From Taudactylus pleione (taxonomy: Eukaryota > Chordata > Amphibia > Anura > Myobatrachidae), in the NCBI GenBank assembly GCA_031769625.1, contig JAUIMM010000582.1, forward strand, positions 2,289,501-2,353,500: a stretch of 64,000 nt of DNA. Direction: 5' to 3'. Position numbers and translations under genes: made by a program. Shown here one piece after another: positions 9,929-20,699 of this stretch; the first letter of the stretch is position 1, and every line of letters starts with the position of its first letter. The notes under the pieces are model-generated. The model was not told the origin of the DNA, did not search any database, and worked only from the letters and a program-made list of their open reading frames with translations.

Positions 9929-11000
9929 GCTGCATACACACGGTACGATCTGCACAACCAACGATATCGCTGAACAATTTCCCTTGAACTTTTCTGTAGT
10001 GCAGGACAAACGATATTGGGTGTACACACTGATAGGTATATATGATAGACATTGGGTGTACACACTGATAGATAGATATATATGATAGACATTGGGTGTA
10101 CACACTGATAGATATCTATGATAGATATTGGGTGTACACACTGATAGATATATATGATAGACATTGGGTGTACACACTGATAGATATATATGATAGACAT
10201 TGGGTGTACACACTGATAGATATCTATGATAGATATTGGGTGTACACACTGATAGATATATATGATAGACATTGGGTGTACACACTGATAGATATCTATG
10301 ATAGACATTGGGTGTACACACTGATCGATATCTATGATAGACATTGGGTGTACACATGATAGACATTGGGTGTACACACTGATAGATATGTATGATAGAC
10401 ATTGGGTGTACACACTGATAGATTCTATGATAGACATTGGGTGTACACACTGATAGATATATATGATAGATATTGGGTGTACACACTGATAGATATATAT
10501 GATAGATATTGGGTGTACACACTGATAGATATATATGATAGACATTGGGTGTACACACTGATAGATATCCATGATAGACATTGGGTGTACACACTGATAG
10601 ATCTCTATGATAGACATTGGGTGTACACACTGATAGATATATATGATAGACATTGGGTGTACACACTGATAGATATATATGATAGACATTGGGTGTACAC
10701 ACTGATAGATATATATGATAGATATTGGGTGTACACACTGATGGATTTCTATGATAGACAGTGGGTGTACACACATCTTTGAGTGAAGTCATCCTGCCAC
10801 ATCTCTGAACATGCAAATCGTGATGAAATTGTCCAAGTTGGCTGCATGTACGGACGACCATAGATATCGTTACCATCCATGCGGGGACGCGCATCGTTGG
10901 TCATTCGCTGCATAAAAATGAACAGTATGAACGATTTATCATTGAACGTTATCATTATCTTTCATATCGTTCATAGATATAGTACCGTGTGTACGCACCA
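9929..11000. mobile_element. TIR element G, filled by a minisatellite
   Basis: Left end CTGCATACACACGGTACGAT and right end GTACCGTGTGTACGCACC are inverted relatives. Short non-repeat shoulders (ACGATATCG, AACGATTTATC, CGTTATCATT) lie inside both ends. About 760 of its 1070 bases are the 36-bp array at 10014-10776. The shoulders and tips resemble elements at 47942-48202 and 58640-59040. Target duplication is uncertain (TATAG versus TATCAG). Confidence 0.65.
10014..10776. repeat. 36-bp minisatellite, about 21 copies
   Basis: The unit is ATTGGGTGTACACACTGATA followed by GATATATATGATAGAC, with ATATAT/ATCTAT and GACATT/GATATT variants. One unit (near 10357) is a truncated TGATAGACATT. The period is a multiple of three, so long repeat-peptide frames exist on both strands; they are not genes. 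The GTACACACTGATAGAT part resembles the host element's tip, ATACACACGGTACGAT. Confidence 0.92.
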
Positions 11001-11632
11001 TATCAGATTTTCATCTATGTCAGCGATTACAGACTGAGGCCTGAGTCAGCTAATTCCGCTTCATATCACTGGACGGGTTAAAAAGGAGGACGGTAAAATC
11101 CCCCACTTTCCACAAGAGCGATCCCTCTTCTCTAAAGCTCGTCGTCTTCGTCCAGCGCTTGATCGTCAAATTATAAACTACAGCAGAGTGAAGTGGAAAA
11201 ACATTCTGTGAAATAACAGCTCCTGGAACAGAGATTTATCTGCTCTGGAGAAACAAATACACACACTTTGCCGCGTTTTAGTTTCGCCGAGAATGTGATG
11301 AGACGCCTGCCCTTTTAACTATTTTTCCCCCTTAGAAACGGAACGGAAGGCTAATTAAATGTAAATAGTCAGCAATACAGAGCGCCAATGAGAGTTGTAT
11401 ATAATCCCCAATAATCACATCTGTAGCTGTGATATTCTTTTATATATAATTACATAAGTATCTAGCGCTACAGAAGTCTTTGTATAAAGTATCGCACAAT
11501 ATCGGTCTCTTCAGTCGCCGAAGGGGAAAGTGGCTCCTTAGAAATAGAATTTACCTTCTTTACAATAAGAATCACAAATTGTATAACAGCAATAAAAAAC
11601 ACAATGTCCCGCTTTTCCTTAGCCCAGAGGTT
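11001..11632. other. Non-genic stretch
   Basis: No gene, RNA or transposon end is recognisable. It looks single copy and is AT-rich. Confidence 0.45.
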
Positions 11633-11787
11633 CCCAAACTCAAGGGAACCTAACAGTCCAGGTTTTATGGATATCCCTGCTTGACCACAGGTGACTTAAC
11701 TAGTGCCTCTGTCAAATTGATTTAGCCACCTGTGCTCAACCATGGCTATCTTTAAAACCTCAGCTGTTGGGGTGCCTTGAGGACCAA
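11633..11787. mobile_element. hAT MITE, right tip cut by copy A4
   Basis: It begins AGAGGTTCCCAAACTCAAGG and shows AACAGTCCAGGTTTTATGGA, ACCACAGGTGA and, reversed, CACCTGTGCTCAACCATGGC and GGTGCCTTGAGGACC. This is the same family as 41957-42088. The expected right tip is absent: family A begins at 11788 directly after GAGGACCAA, so the insertion or a deletion at it removed the tip. Confidence 0.7.
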
Positions 11788-12285
11788 GGTCCTGATTCAG
11801 AGGCGCTCACTATTTGCGAGCGCTCGCTCTGAATCAGGGCAGATTTTGAATTATTTTTAAATCCGCCTCCAGGCCGCTCGCATAGCTGCGGGTGACCACC
11901 CATAGCTTGTACGGGCGGCCTGGCGATGGTCATGATTATCGCGACCATCGGGCTTGCGACGAGACCCTTGTGGTAAGGTCTCGTCCACCGCAAGCCCCAG
12001 TGAACTTCCTGCTCTAATAGAGCAGGAAGTTCGCTACTGACATCACGTGTGATGTCAGTAGGGCCGCCCACAAACGGCAGGCGTTCCTTTTGTGCAGCCA
12101 CCCCCCCCCCCGACCCGCCTACAAAATGGGGCGAGCTGTCGATCAACATTGACAGCCACCCCGTTTTGCTGCGAGCCCCGAGCGAGTGAAGTTCTCACTC
12201 GCTCCGGGGCTCACGCGTGCGCACTGCCCGACCACCGATCTGCATGCAATCGCTGTGCGCTCGCGAGCGGGTCTGAATCAGGCCC
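11788..12285 (+). mobile_element. Family A hairpin-chain TIR element, copy A4
   Basis: Ends are GGTCCTGATTCAGAGG and GTCTGAATCAGGCCC; flanks CAA and CAT match at two of three bases. The tip hairpin is CCTGATTCAGAG/GCTCTGAATCAGGG (11791-11840). Stems include GAGACCC/AGGTCTC near 11960-11983, AACTTCCTGCTCT/AGAGCAGGAAGTT (12002-12031), TGACATCA/TGATGTCA (12037-12058), GGGGCGAGCTGTC/GACAGCCACCCC (12128-12163), GAGCGAGTGA/TCACTCGCTC (12180-12203). A poly(C) run interrupts near 12101-12110. Confidence 0.86.
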
Positions 12286-13298
12286 CATATTTGGGAGCCT
12301 CTGCCGTACCCACTGTCTATGCCTTTGTAATGAATGTATTCTGCCAGTTGCTCCCGCCAACACTAGTTGTCATGCAGAGCTCGTAAAAACTAAAATGCTA
12401 ATTATCTATAGGCTGCACAGCGATTTTATATTCTAAAAGGTATGAGACCCCCAGCCCCTTGTGCACGGCTTCATTTCTCTTCCAATGACCACGTTGTATT
12501 TAAATGCAAATAAACAAACCCGAAGACACTTTTGTAAACCAATGAAAAGCTGCAGAAGTCCAAATTACACCTGGAAGGATCAGTGGCTGGCAGGGAGTGC
12601 TGCTCCTTGTAGTGTCATTTGCAGGCTCTTATGGCTAACCTCCTGGTACGTTGGCCCTCAATTTAAAAACGCCTGAATGTATGACAATTATTATGTAACT
12701 GCCTATGTTGGCGCCTGGTTGCCGGCACCAGTGTGCCGACATCGTTACAATGTTACTGAAACCACTTTAATGGTTACGCTGTTATGAATAAAATAATAAC
12801 ATAACGACTGTCATTATCACGCAGCATAGATCTATATTAAACCAAAGTGTGGGCGAGTACAATAATACTTGGTTTTTAGTTTGCATTGAGCGAGGTTAAT
12901 GTTTTGTTGTAATGAGGTTAATTCCAAGTCGGATGCCTCCCGTCTGCATCCGTATGCCTCACGCCTGCGACACTCTTATGAGACACATCTGCTACGTGCC
13001 TCCGCTTGGACACTCCCATTTGCCGCCCCAAACCCCTAATTTTACGGAAAGCTCCGTGCGCACTAGACGCGGCTTGCTACAGCGGCAGCATCATTTTCGA
13101 TGTGTGTGCAAATAAAATTGTGAGATACTTCTGGTTTTCTCATGTGCGTTCATCTGAGAATAAGCCCTGACGCAACTAAGGTTGTATTCCGACGTAACAT
13201 AACGTGCACTGTGCTGAATTAAATAACGTGTCCAGAACCATTGATCATAAGATGTCCCGGTACGTGTGGAACAAGCGTGGTACGATAGGTCGTCAATT
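12286..13298. other. Non-genic stretch
   Basis: I see no supportable gene. A fragment GGCGCCTGGTTGCCGGCACC near 12710-12729 followed by GTGCCGACATCGTTA suggests a remnant of a GCCGACAT-type element. Open frames of about 65-70 codons are unremarkable. Confidence 0.45.
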
Positions 13299-13643
13299 CT
13301 CATGTCGACATGGTCAAAAGCAGGTCTTCAGCGACCATGTCGACATTGATCATATTTACAAAAATGACATGCCGACATGAAAGAATGCTGACCCAACTTC
13401 CCTGGTGGTCCAGTGGTCACTTACCTGCCCCTGACAGGTGCAGCGGCTCCAGCGCGGCTTCCAGGTCCCAACGCTCACTTCCAACACAGACCTCAGTGTT
13501 CCGGTACCTTTTGTTCCCCTAACCCCTAGTTTCTAACCCTATCCAACTCCCCCTACCCACCCACGACATTGTGAGGATGTCGACACGGTGCCTGTTGACA
13601 TGTGGAACCATTGTGGTGCCGACATTATGAATGCCGACATGAC
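13299..13643. mobile_element. GCCGACATGA-type TIR element
   Basis: Left end TCATGTCGACAT and right end ATGCCGACATGA are inverted relatives. A sub-terminal hairpin CATGTCGACATGGTC/GACCATGTCGACAT lies at about 13301-13347. The interior is CT-rich with AACCCCTAGTTTCTAACCCT. It is non-coding and about 345 bp. Related words occur near 4130, 12740 and 56960. Confidence 0.6.
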
Positions 13644-14272
13644 ATACCAGAGCGAAGTAACAAACTGTCCCTATAAGAGCCGTGGTACAAGCAGCATAAT
13701 GCGGAATATAACATATAAAGGTTTTCCTGCTGCTGAGCTCAGAGAGATTTACAAATCACAGAAGATAAGTTATAAGCGCTAAAAATGTGTTTACTGGGCG
13801 ATAATTTGCTTCGTGCCGCAGATGTTCCCGAAGGTAAAAGGTCTGATCAGCAGAATCCTTCCCTTGTGCCGTAGATCCGGAGATGTCACAGATTTGTCAC
13901 CTCTCTGTGCCGGGACAACAGATGGGGATAAAAACTGGCTGAATCAGGGAAGGAACCAACGGAATGAGACCATGAACGGGTTAAAAACGATTTGCTCAGA
14001 GTCTGCACTATGTAAATCAGCGGCTCACCGGCTGGGAACTATGGAAGACGCTTTAATCACGGAGATGTATGAAATATTGAGGCCTGCGACAGACGGGCTG
14101 GACTCAGGAGATCCGTTTCTGCCTGGTGATGAGCCCAGTGTTGTAATGAGGTACGGGAGTTCCCCTATCGCGACCAGTTACGGGGCGACCCAACCACCTA
14201 TCGCCCCCATCCCATCATGGCCAAAACCTTGTAGGGCCAGGTAAAATACAATTGGGTCATATGTGACACTTA
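13644..14272. other. Non-genic stretch with the longest non-repeat open frame
   Basis: Frame 13783-14241 is open for about 153 codons before TAA. It starts after a GTGCCGCAG acceptor-like string and ends at GCCAG|GTAAAAT, which resembles a splice donor. I do not recognise the peptide, and a frame of this length is expected a few times by chance in a window of this size. The last bases (CCAAAACCTTGTAGGGCCAG) recur at about 15232, so its end is repeat-derived. Confidence 0.3.
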
Positions 14273-15131
14273 GGGCCATATTCAATTTGACCTCTGACTT
14301 TTCGCCATGATCGCCGCTTTCTCCTGGGATAAAGTATCAGGTGAGCACCCGGTTATCCCCGTATTCAATTAGGAATCAGCGAAAACGGGACCCGGCGGAA
14401 AGGTAAGTATGGGGAAGTCCTGTAACTTTTGGGGAAATCAGCCTGTCACCCCCTAGAAGATGGTCTGACATGGGGGATCACTATGGGTACCCCCGATTTG
14501 GCATGCTGAAGGTAATTGGGCTTTTTAAACAGCAGCGGCAGGTGCATAAATGCGACTTTGAAGAAGTGGTGAAGAATAGACCTTATCTTATTTTTTGGGA
14601 AAAAATAACTAGTCCCATCAAATTTGGGGTACATGAAAATGGGTGCAAGCATATTGTCAAGTCCCTAAAGTGATTTTTTAAAATTCTTCAAAAATCCACC
14701 TGCCGCAACCAGCCACAGCCAGCCGCATTCTAGAAAACACCTGCCGCATACTTGGGGACCCCCCCTGACTATATTTCACTAGTTTTTAAGTATGTCCCAC
14801 AACTTTTTTTTTTTTGCCCCCAAAACAAAACATCTTTTTTTGGGGGTGTCCTATTGAACTTTTAAAACATTTTTTGACACAGATACCGTTTAAGGGACAT
14901 TCCAAGGGGTGCAGGCTACTTTTTTAAAGTTTGCACCCCAAAACCCATATTCTGCACTTTTTTTCGCCACCTATACAGTGGTGAAAACTTTGAAAACTTA
15001 TCCCCATTTTTTTACAAAGACTTTTCGCACCCGCAAAAAGTCTTTGAAATTGAATATGGGGATAAGTGAAAATGGCAAAAAATTACGTCATCGCCGATAA
15101 CGGACTTTTCGCTCCAAATAGAATATGGCCC
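14273..15131 (-). mobile_element. Family C TIR element, copy C1
   Basis: Ends are GGGCCATATTCAATTTG and CAAATAGAATATGGCCC. It is about 860 bp. Landmarks TCCCATCAAATTTGGGGTAC, GGGTACCCCCGATTT and CACCTGCCGC (reversed in the other copies) align it in opposite orientation to C2 and C3. Outer flanks (CTTA, CTGC) do not give a clear duplication. No transposase fragment is visible. Confidence 0.72.
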
Positions 15132-15470
15132 CTGCTTGTGGGCCAAGGCTATTTAACCCTTGCAAAACTACAGCTACTTAACAAAATCATAAATTCAGCA
15201 CCTTTGCCCACTTTACCACCCTATTTCATGCCCAAAACCTTGTAGGGCCAGGAAAAAAATCCAACTGAAATTTGTGTAAAGGGATCAGTTTGAGAAGCTA
15301 ACTTCAGCCTCATACACAACGGACGGTCCTGAGCGGGGACCAGCGCAGAACATGCATAGCATGACTAGGTGACCCCAATATGGCAGATGGGCCTCTTGTC
15401 CAGGGGGATAATTTTCAAAGGTTTGACCGCAAATTCTGCATTGCTGCATCCCACCCTATATATTCTTATT
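15132..15470. other. Non-genic stretch with a repeat of the C1 left flank
   Basis: It contains CCAAAACCTTGTAGGGCCAG at about 15232, the same 20 bases found left of C1 at about 14220. Otherwise nothing is recognised. Confidence 0.45.
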
Positions 15471-15474
15471 ACAT

Positions 15475-15900
15475 ACTAGATGAAGTACCCAGCGTTGCCC
15501 GTGTTTAAATCTTCAAGTACTTAAGTTTTATGTGATGTCGTCCAAATCCATCCAGTGGAAGGCCCAGAACAGGCTCCCTAGGTTAAAATTCTGGCTGGCG
15601 CACTCCGCCGTGAGGTCCGACCAGGACCCCAACCACTCCATTAGGCACCCCAGACCAATTGCCACCCCTCTGAGTTTTTCATCCAAATCCATCCAGTGAA
15701 AGGCCCAGAACAGGCTCCCCAGGTCAAAGCTCTGCCCAGCGTACACCAACGGGAGGTCCGAACGGGACCTTAACCCTCCTAAAACCTGACCAGGATCCAA
15801 CTGGACCACCTCACATTGGTTTCATCCCAATCGCGCAGGGATTTCCGAAAGCATAACCGTACAACTAAACAAACAAACATACCAATAAATATTATATATA
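15475..15900. repeat. Unassigned interspersed repeat with an internal 141-bp duplication
   Basis: It opens ACTAGATGAAGTACCCAGCG and ends in AACTAAACAAACAAACATAC plus ATTATATATAAG. Inside, TCCAAATCCATCCAGTGGAA plus GGCCCAGAACAGGCTCCC at 15541 is repeated with changes at 15682. The duplication is in frame on the minus strand, giving a repeated LGSLFWAFHWMDLD peptide, but no start, domain or larger frame supports a gene. The superfamily is not recognised. Confidence 0.5.
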
Positions 15901-15910
15901 AGATGTTTGG

Positions 15911-16680
15911 ACAGCTGCACAGTACCACTTCTCTAGTTCTGTATGCTGGGTGTAATTCTCAGTACATGTTCTTATTCTGTATATATCTGGGAAGTTGTAC
16001 AGTACCACTTCTCTTGTTCTGTATGCAAGAAGTAATTCTCAATACAAGTTCTTATTCTGTATATCTGTGAAGTTGCACATTACCACTTCCCATGCGCTGT
16101 ATGCTGGGTGTAATACTCAGTACAATTTAAATAAAAACTAGATAAATGATGGGAAATGTAAAAGACTGTAAAAATTAGACCAAATAAAAAAAAATGTAAT
16201 TAAAAAAAAATAATAATTGAAATAAAAAGTGAAAATTAAAATAATGAGATATAAATTAAAAAATAAATAAGGTTTATTTTTTTAATTTATATCTCATTTT
16301 AATTTTCACCTTTTTTTATTTTAATAAATTTTTTATTTTAATAAATTTTTTATTTATTTATTATTTTTTATTTGGTCAAATTTTTATAGTCTTTTACATT
16401 TCTCATCATTTAGTTTTTTTTTTTTTTAAATTCCTTCATTTTTATTTAGCACCAACACAAGCGCCCCTTTTTTAAATAATTATCTTAATACTTTTGTAAA
16501 TGGAGCTGCTATTTAATAACAAACCATTAGCGAGGTATAATTTCCAACTTTCATATCTGGGAGGTTGCACATCACCACTTCCCTTGCTCTGTATGCTGGG
16601 TGTATTTCTCAGTGCATGTTCTTATTCTGTAAATTTGAGCATTTGCACAGTAGTATTTCTCATGATCTGCATTCTGTAAA
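15911..16680. repeat. About 80-bp tandem repeat, split by a palindrome
   Basis: Units share GCACAGTACCACTTCTCT, GTATGCTGGGTGTAATTCTC and TTCTTATTCTGTATA. Roughly 2.7 units lie at 15911-16125 and about 1.5 at 16548-16680. The AT-rich palindrome at 16131-16430 and about 110 bases of other sequence separate the two parts. Confidence 0.75.
16131..16430. mobile_element. AT-rich 300-bp foldback element
   Basis: The left arm (from 16131) and right arm (to about 16430) are inverted copies. Outer arms read AAAACTAGATAAATGATG, ATGTAAAAGACTGTAAAAAT and GACCAAATAAAA on the left, and TTTTATTTGGTC, ATTTTTATAGTCTTTTACAT and CATCATTTAGTTTT on the right. Inner arms GTGAAAATTAAAATAATGAG and CTCATTTTAATTTTCAC meet near 16268. 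There is no coding content. Confidence 0.85.
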
Positions 16681-16715
16681 AGAGAGGACACTGTCCCAGC
16701 ACTCAGTCCTCACTA

Positions 16716-17222
16716 GGGGGCCTATTTATCTACAATCGCATTAGCAATGTGATCTGCATTGCAAGATGCGTACTTAGCGCCGGCATGCATCACCTAGCCC
16801 CCACAGGCACGGAGGCTCTGAGAGGAGCCCGTCCCTGCGAGGTGCTGGGAGAGAAGAGACCATCTCTTCATTCCTGTGCCAGGCTCCTGCCCATGTGTAG
16901 AGCACGCACGCAAGCAAGGCAACCATTGTTGTGGAAAGTTCCACCAGAACCCTCTCACGGTTAGTTTTGCAAAGGGTAGCCCACAGGCTACAGCAGCATG
17001 CCGCCATCTTTAGATGGTGTTAGCTGCAGGGGCCAAGCTCCACAATGCTTGGTAAACCTGACAGCATCGCATCCCCCACAGAAACCCATGGGAGTTTCAG
17101 CTGATGCCGTAAAATGGAGGGACAGCAGCAGATATCGGAGACACCAAATGTTTGCGGATATCCACCGAAAACGTGCGTTTTTTCAGGGAATTTGCGGCAA
17201 ATCGTTCATGATAAATGGCCCC
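16716..17222. mobile_element. Harbinger-like TIR element I, copy 1
   Basis: Ends are GGGGGCCTATTTATC and GATAAATGGCCC, with CTA at 16713-16715 and again at 17222-17224, a 3-bp duplication of the PIF/Harbinger type. It is about 500 bp without a transposase. Internal words GCTTGGTAAACCTGACAGCA and TGCGGATATCC recur in the copy at 61615-61965. Confidence 0.7.
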
Positions 17223-17771
17223 TAGATCGCCCATCTGACCTCTGATGTGTGAGATATCTGCACAACTGACTATAGCAATGAATGGACAATGCTACGTCAG
17301 CACAGTATGCGAAAACGCGGTCACTAATAATAACCGTATAACCACCCGGACTCCATACGGCTGTGCGCTACAGCGTATGCTGGCACTATATAGACAAAGG
17401 GGAGTGAGAATAATAAAAAGAATATAATTGGTCAATTAAAAAAAAAAAATTTAAATGGAGTAAAAGGAAAAATATTTCTATCACCTACAATTACAGATCC
17501 CGATTCCTTATATAGAAGCGCTAATTAATGTGCATTATACATTTTGTCCTGGAGACTTTTTTATCCACATGTGTAATGAAATAATTACTACCTGCTGCAA
17601 AGAGCAGAGTTAGCAGCCACATTCCGAGCTAGAGATGAGTCATTCAGTGATCTCCTCATCTCCCTCACAGATCCCACACAGGTCACGGAGACCCTGTAGT
17701 GCAGACTGCACGCACGCCGCTGGGTTCACGGGTTCACGCCAACACCAAACATAACAACATTCAGTAATATA
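17223..17771. other. Non-genic stretch
   Basis: No supportable feature. It has an A-run of nine or ten near 17440 and apparently single-copy sequence. Confidence 0.45.
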
Positions 17772-18486
17772 GGGGTATTCAATATGGAGCGAAAACGCCG
17801 TTTATGCGAGCTTTTCGCTCGGATGACGTCATTTTTGCCGCTTCTACTTTTACACCGTATTCGCCAGTGCGAAAAGTATATTGCATTCGACCCTGCGGAA
17901 AAGTATCACCAAGGAATGGGTGGCGAAAAAAAGCACTTTCATTTTGGGGGCGGAAAAAAAAAATTGGGGGTACAAAGTTAAAAACTAGCAAACTACAATC
18001 TAGGGGAGTCCCCAAGTACGCCCCAAGTGTATTTTTCATTGCAGGTGTTTGCGGCAGGTGTTTTTTTCACATTTTTTAAAACTTCACTTTAGCAACTTTT
18101 AAATATGCTGACCCCCATTTTCAAGTACCCCAAATTTATGGGGCAACTTATTTTCTGCAAAAAACCTTCTAAATACTATTCTTCACCACCTTCCCAAATC
18201 CCCAAAATAGCAGCTATTGAGCCCGTTTAAAGACCCCAAAAACCTTCAGCAGGGCTAATCGGGGGTATCCAGAGTGATCCCCCATGTCAGAGCATCTTTT
18301 TGGGGGTGTTAGGGTCATTTACCCAAAAATCAGCGAAGTTTTCGCTGATTTCACATTCGCCGGGTGCCGATTTCATATTGAATACGGGTATAATCGGGGG
18401 CGCGCACGATACTTTTTCGCCGGCAAAAGCTCCGATGTGCGGTGAAAACTTCAACGGCGAGGTTAACGTTTCATATTGAATACCCC
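17772..18486 (+). mobile_element. Family C TIR element, copy C2
   Basis: Ends are GGGGTATTCAATATGG and CATATTGAATACCCC, well preserved. The sub-terminal regions are GC-rich (GCGAAAACGCCG, GCTCCGATGTGCGG) and the core is AT-rich with ACCCCCATTTTCAAGTACCC and GTGATCCCCCATGTCAGAGC. Flanks TAT and CAT match at two of three bases. It is non-autonomous at 715 bp. Confidence 0.8.
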
Positions 18487-18668
18487 TCATAGTGGGATAA
18501 ATCAGGAGAACCACACCAGATCTGCTGAAATCTCAATTCCCAGTAAGGGAACAACCCGTCAGAGGTGCCCACATCATTCTGGCCAAATAAAATCAGGACT
18601 GCACTCGCATTGTGTGCTCAGAGAAAATGCGGACAGCCACCGGTATGCTGATCTGTACGCATCTATTA

Positions 18669-19872
18669 GGGGTATTCAACATGGGTGCGATAACATTGTT
18701 TTTTGCGTTAATATCGCACCTTTTAACTTTTTTGCGTTAATATCACTGGTTTTAGATTTACACCGTATTCAATTTCAAAGACTTATCGCAGATTTGAAAA
18801 GTCTTTGATAAAAAACGGTGATAACTTTTCACCATTGAATAGGTGTCAAAAAAAAGTGCAGAATTGGGGTTTAGGGGTGCAGGCTTAAAAAAAATAGCCT
18901 GCACCCCTGAGATTGACATTTAAAAAAGAACTGTGTCAAAAAAAGTTTTTAAAAAAAAAATAGGGACACCCCAAAAAATTAATTTAAAAATTGGGGTGCA
19001 AAAAAAAAAGGGGAAAAAATTGTTAAACAATAGGCAAAAAGGTTCAGGGCTATTCTGCAAGTATGCGGCAGGTGTATTCTAGAATAGATTATTAGCGCCA
19101 GGTGTTTTCTAGAATAGAATTATAGCGGCAGGTGTATTCTAGAATAGATTATTAGCGGCAGGTGTATTCTAGAATAGATTATTAGCGGCAGGTGTTTTCT
19201 AGAATAGAATTATAGCGGCAGGTGTTTTCTAGAATAGAATTATAGCGGCAGGTGTTTTCTAGAATAGAATTATAGCGGCAGGTGTTTTCTAGAATAGAAT
19301 TATAGCGGCAGGTGTATTCTAGAATAGGCTATTAGCGGCAGGTGTTTTCTAGAATAGAATTATAGCGGCAGGTGTATTCTAGAATAGGCTATTAGCGGCA
19401 GGTGTTTTCTAGAATAGAATTATAGCTGCAGGTGCACAAATGCAGAATTTTTAAAAACTGACTTTAGGGACTTAAAAATATGCTAGTACCCATTTTCATG
19501 TACCCCAAATTTGATGGGACCACTTAAAAAAAACGAAAAAAATAACCTAAGTGCTCTTCTGAATCACTTCTTCAATGTCGGGAAAAAAGCACCTGCTGCG
19601 GCTATTTAAATCCCCGACTTTCAATTAAAGGCCAAAACGGGGGTACCCATAGTGTTCCCCCATGTTTTTACAACTTTAGGGGGGTCTTACAATTATTTTA
19701 AGGAAAAATGTGTAACTTTATGCAAATCCAACTTCGGAGTTTCCCGTTTTCGTTAATTTTATTTTGAATACGGGGATAAGCGGGAGCGCGCACCATACCT
19801 TTACGCAGAAAAAAACTCCGATATGAAACGTTAACTTCGCCAGGGAAGTTAACCTTTCTATGTGACCGCCCC
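18669..19872 (+). mobile_element. Family C TIR element, copy C3
   Basis: The left end is GGGGTATTCAACATGGG. The right end is decayed but aligns base for base with that of C2 through GTTAACCTTTC and GCCCC. It lies 182 bp from C2 in the same orientation. It is about 1.2 kb, longer than its relatives mainly because of the 30-bp array at 19061-19436. Confidence 0.72.
19061..19436. repeat. 30-bp minisatellite inside C3, about 12 copies
   Basis: The unit is AGCGGCAGGTGTTTTCTAGA followed by ATAGAATTAT, with GTATTC/GTTTTC and GATTAT/GAATTA variants. The same GGCAGGTG and TTCTAGAA words appear once, unamplified, in the corresponding part of C1 (near 14700-14745), so the array grew from the element's own sequence. 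Confidence 0.92.
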
Positions 19873-20368
19873 ATCCCTATTAACACCCATTGGTTTATAG
19901 CCATCATTATTATCATGGTGCAGCCAGCCTTATGCAGAGAAGCCCGGAGAGGGGGTGCAGTTTGCTACTTTGGAGGGTTGGCAAGGCCACGTTCTGACGC
20001 CTTTGATGCATCTTTGCTTAATTTTATGCCCCATCCCCTCCATACAGACCGGCGATTCCCGTTTTTATCTCCCCACTTTGCTAGGAAGTGGGTGGGATTC
20101 GGGAGATCCGGTCACACTTCTGGGGGTGTGGGAGGCTACCCGAAAAATTGGGAGCCTCCCGCAACTTCTGGGTGAGTAGGATGAATGGAGCTTCCCTGGA
20201 AGGAGGAGGCGCAGCATGGAGCCTGCGCGGTAGCGCCCTTCACTTTCACCGTTTTCCACCTGCTCGATCCTCATTAGTATTACCCATTATTCACATCGCA
20301 GCAGCTTACTGCATGGCATCGTATAATAAGACACCTTTACATGGGACGTGACAACCTTAGGGCACTTA
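19873..20368. other. Non-genic stretch with a GGGAGGCT element fragment
   Basis: Around 20075-20170 the words GGGAGATCCGGTCAC, GTGGGAGGCTACCCG and GGGAGCCTCCCGCA form short inverted repeats. They resemble the GGGAGGCTCCC-type MITE family, of which 24369-24795 may be another member. No gene is seen. Confidence 0.45.
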
Positions 20369-20523
20369 GGGGTAGATGTACTAAGCCTTGGCGAGAGATC
20401 AAGTACCAACTAATCAGCTCCTGTCATTTTTCAAACACAGCCTGTGACAAGACAGGAGCTGACTGATTGGTACTTTATCACTCTCCACTTTCTCTCTCTC
20501 TAAGACTTAGTACATCTCCCCCC
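20369..20523. mobile_element. PIF/Harbinger-type MITE
   Basis: Ends GGGGTAGATGTACTAAG and CTTAGTACATCTCCCC are flanked by TTA on both sides (20366-20368 and 20524-20526), the classical PIF/Harbinger 3-bp duplication. The interior is a foldback (TACCAACTAATCAGCTCCTG / CAGGAGCTGACTGATTGGTA) shared with 5995-6119. It is 155 bp and non-coding. Confidence 0.88.
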
Positions 20524-20699
20524 TTAGAGCCCTGGCTACAGCAGGGTAGAGCAGTGCCATCCAGCAAGTTACCTGCACTTTGGAAGCCATGTCTGGAGAC
20601 ACGAGCGTCTCCCGATAAAAGGACCTGGCATGGCGTTTTTCCACGCTGTGAAAGGCGCATTTAATTTTGGTCCATGGGGGCAGCATACGTGGTATAAAT

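Noticed and set aside
9847..10894. Open frames of 309 and 336 codons on the minus strand and of 87 and 126 codons on the plus strand
   Set aside because: They lie in the 36-bp minisatellite and encode only the repeat unit (CVHPMSIIYIYQ, VYTLIDIYDRHW and similar).
13783..14244. A 153-codon frame bordered by acceptor-like and donor-like strings, possibly an exon
   Set aside because: A few frames of this length are expected by chance in 64 kb. The peptide is not recognised and the donor-like end is part of a repeated sequence. RNA evidence would be needed.
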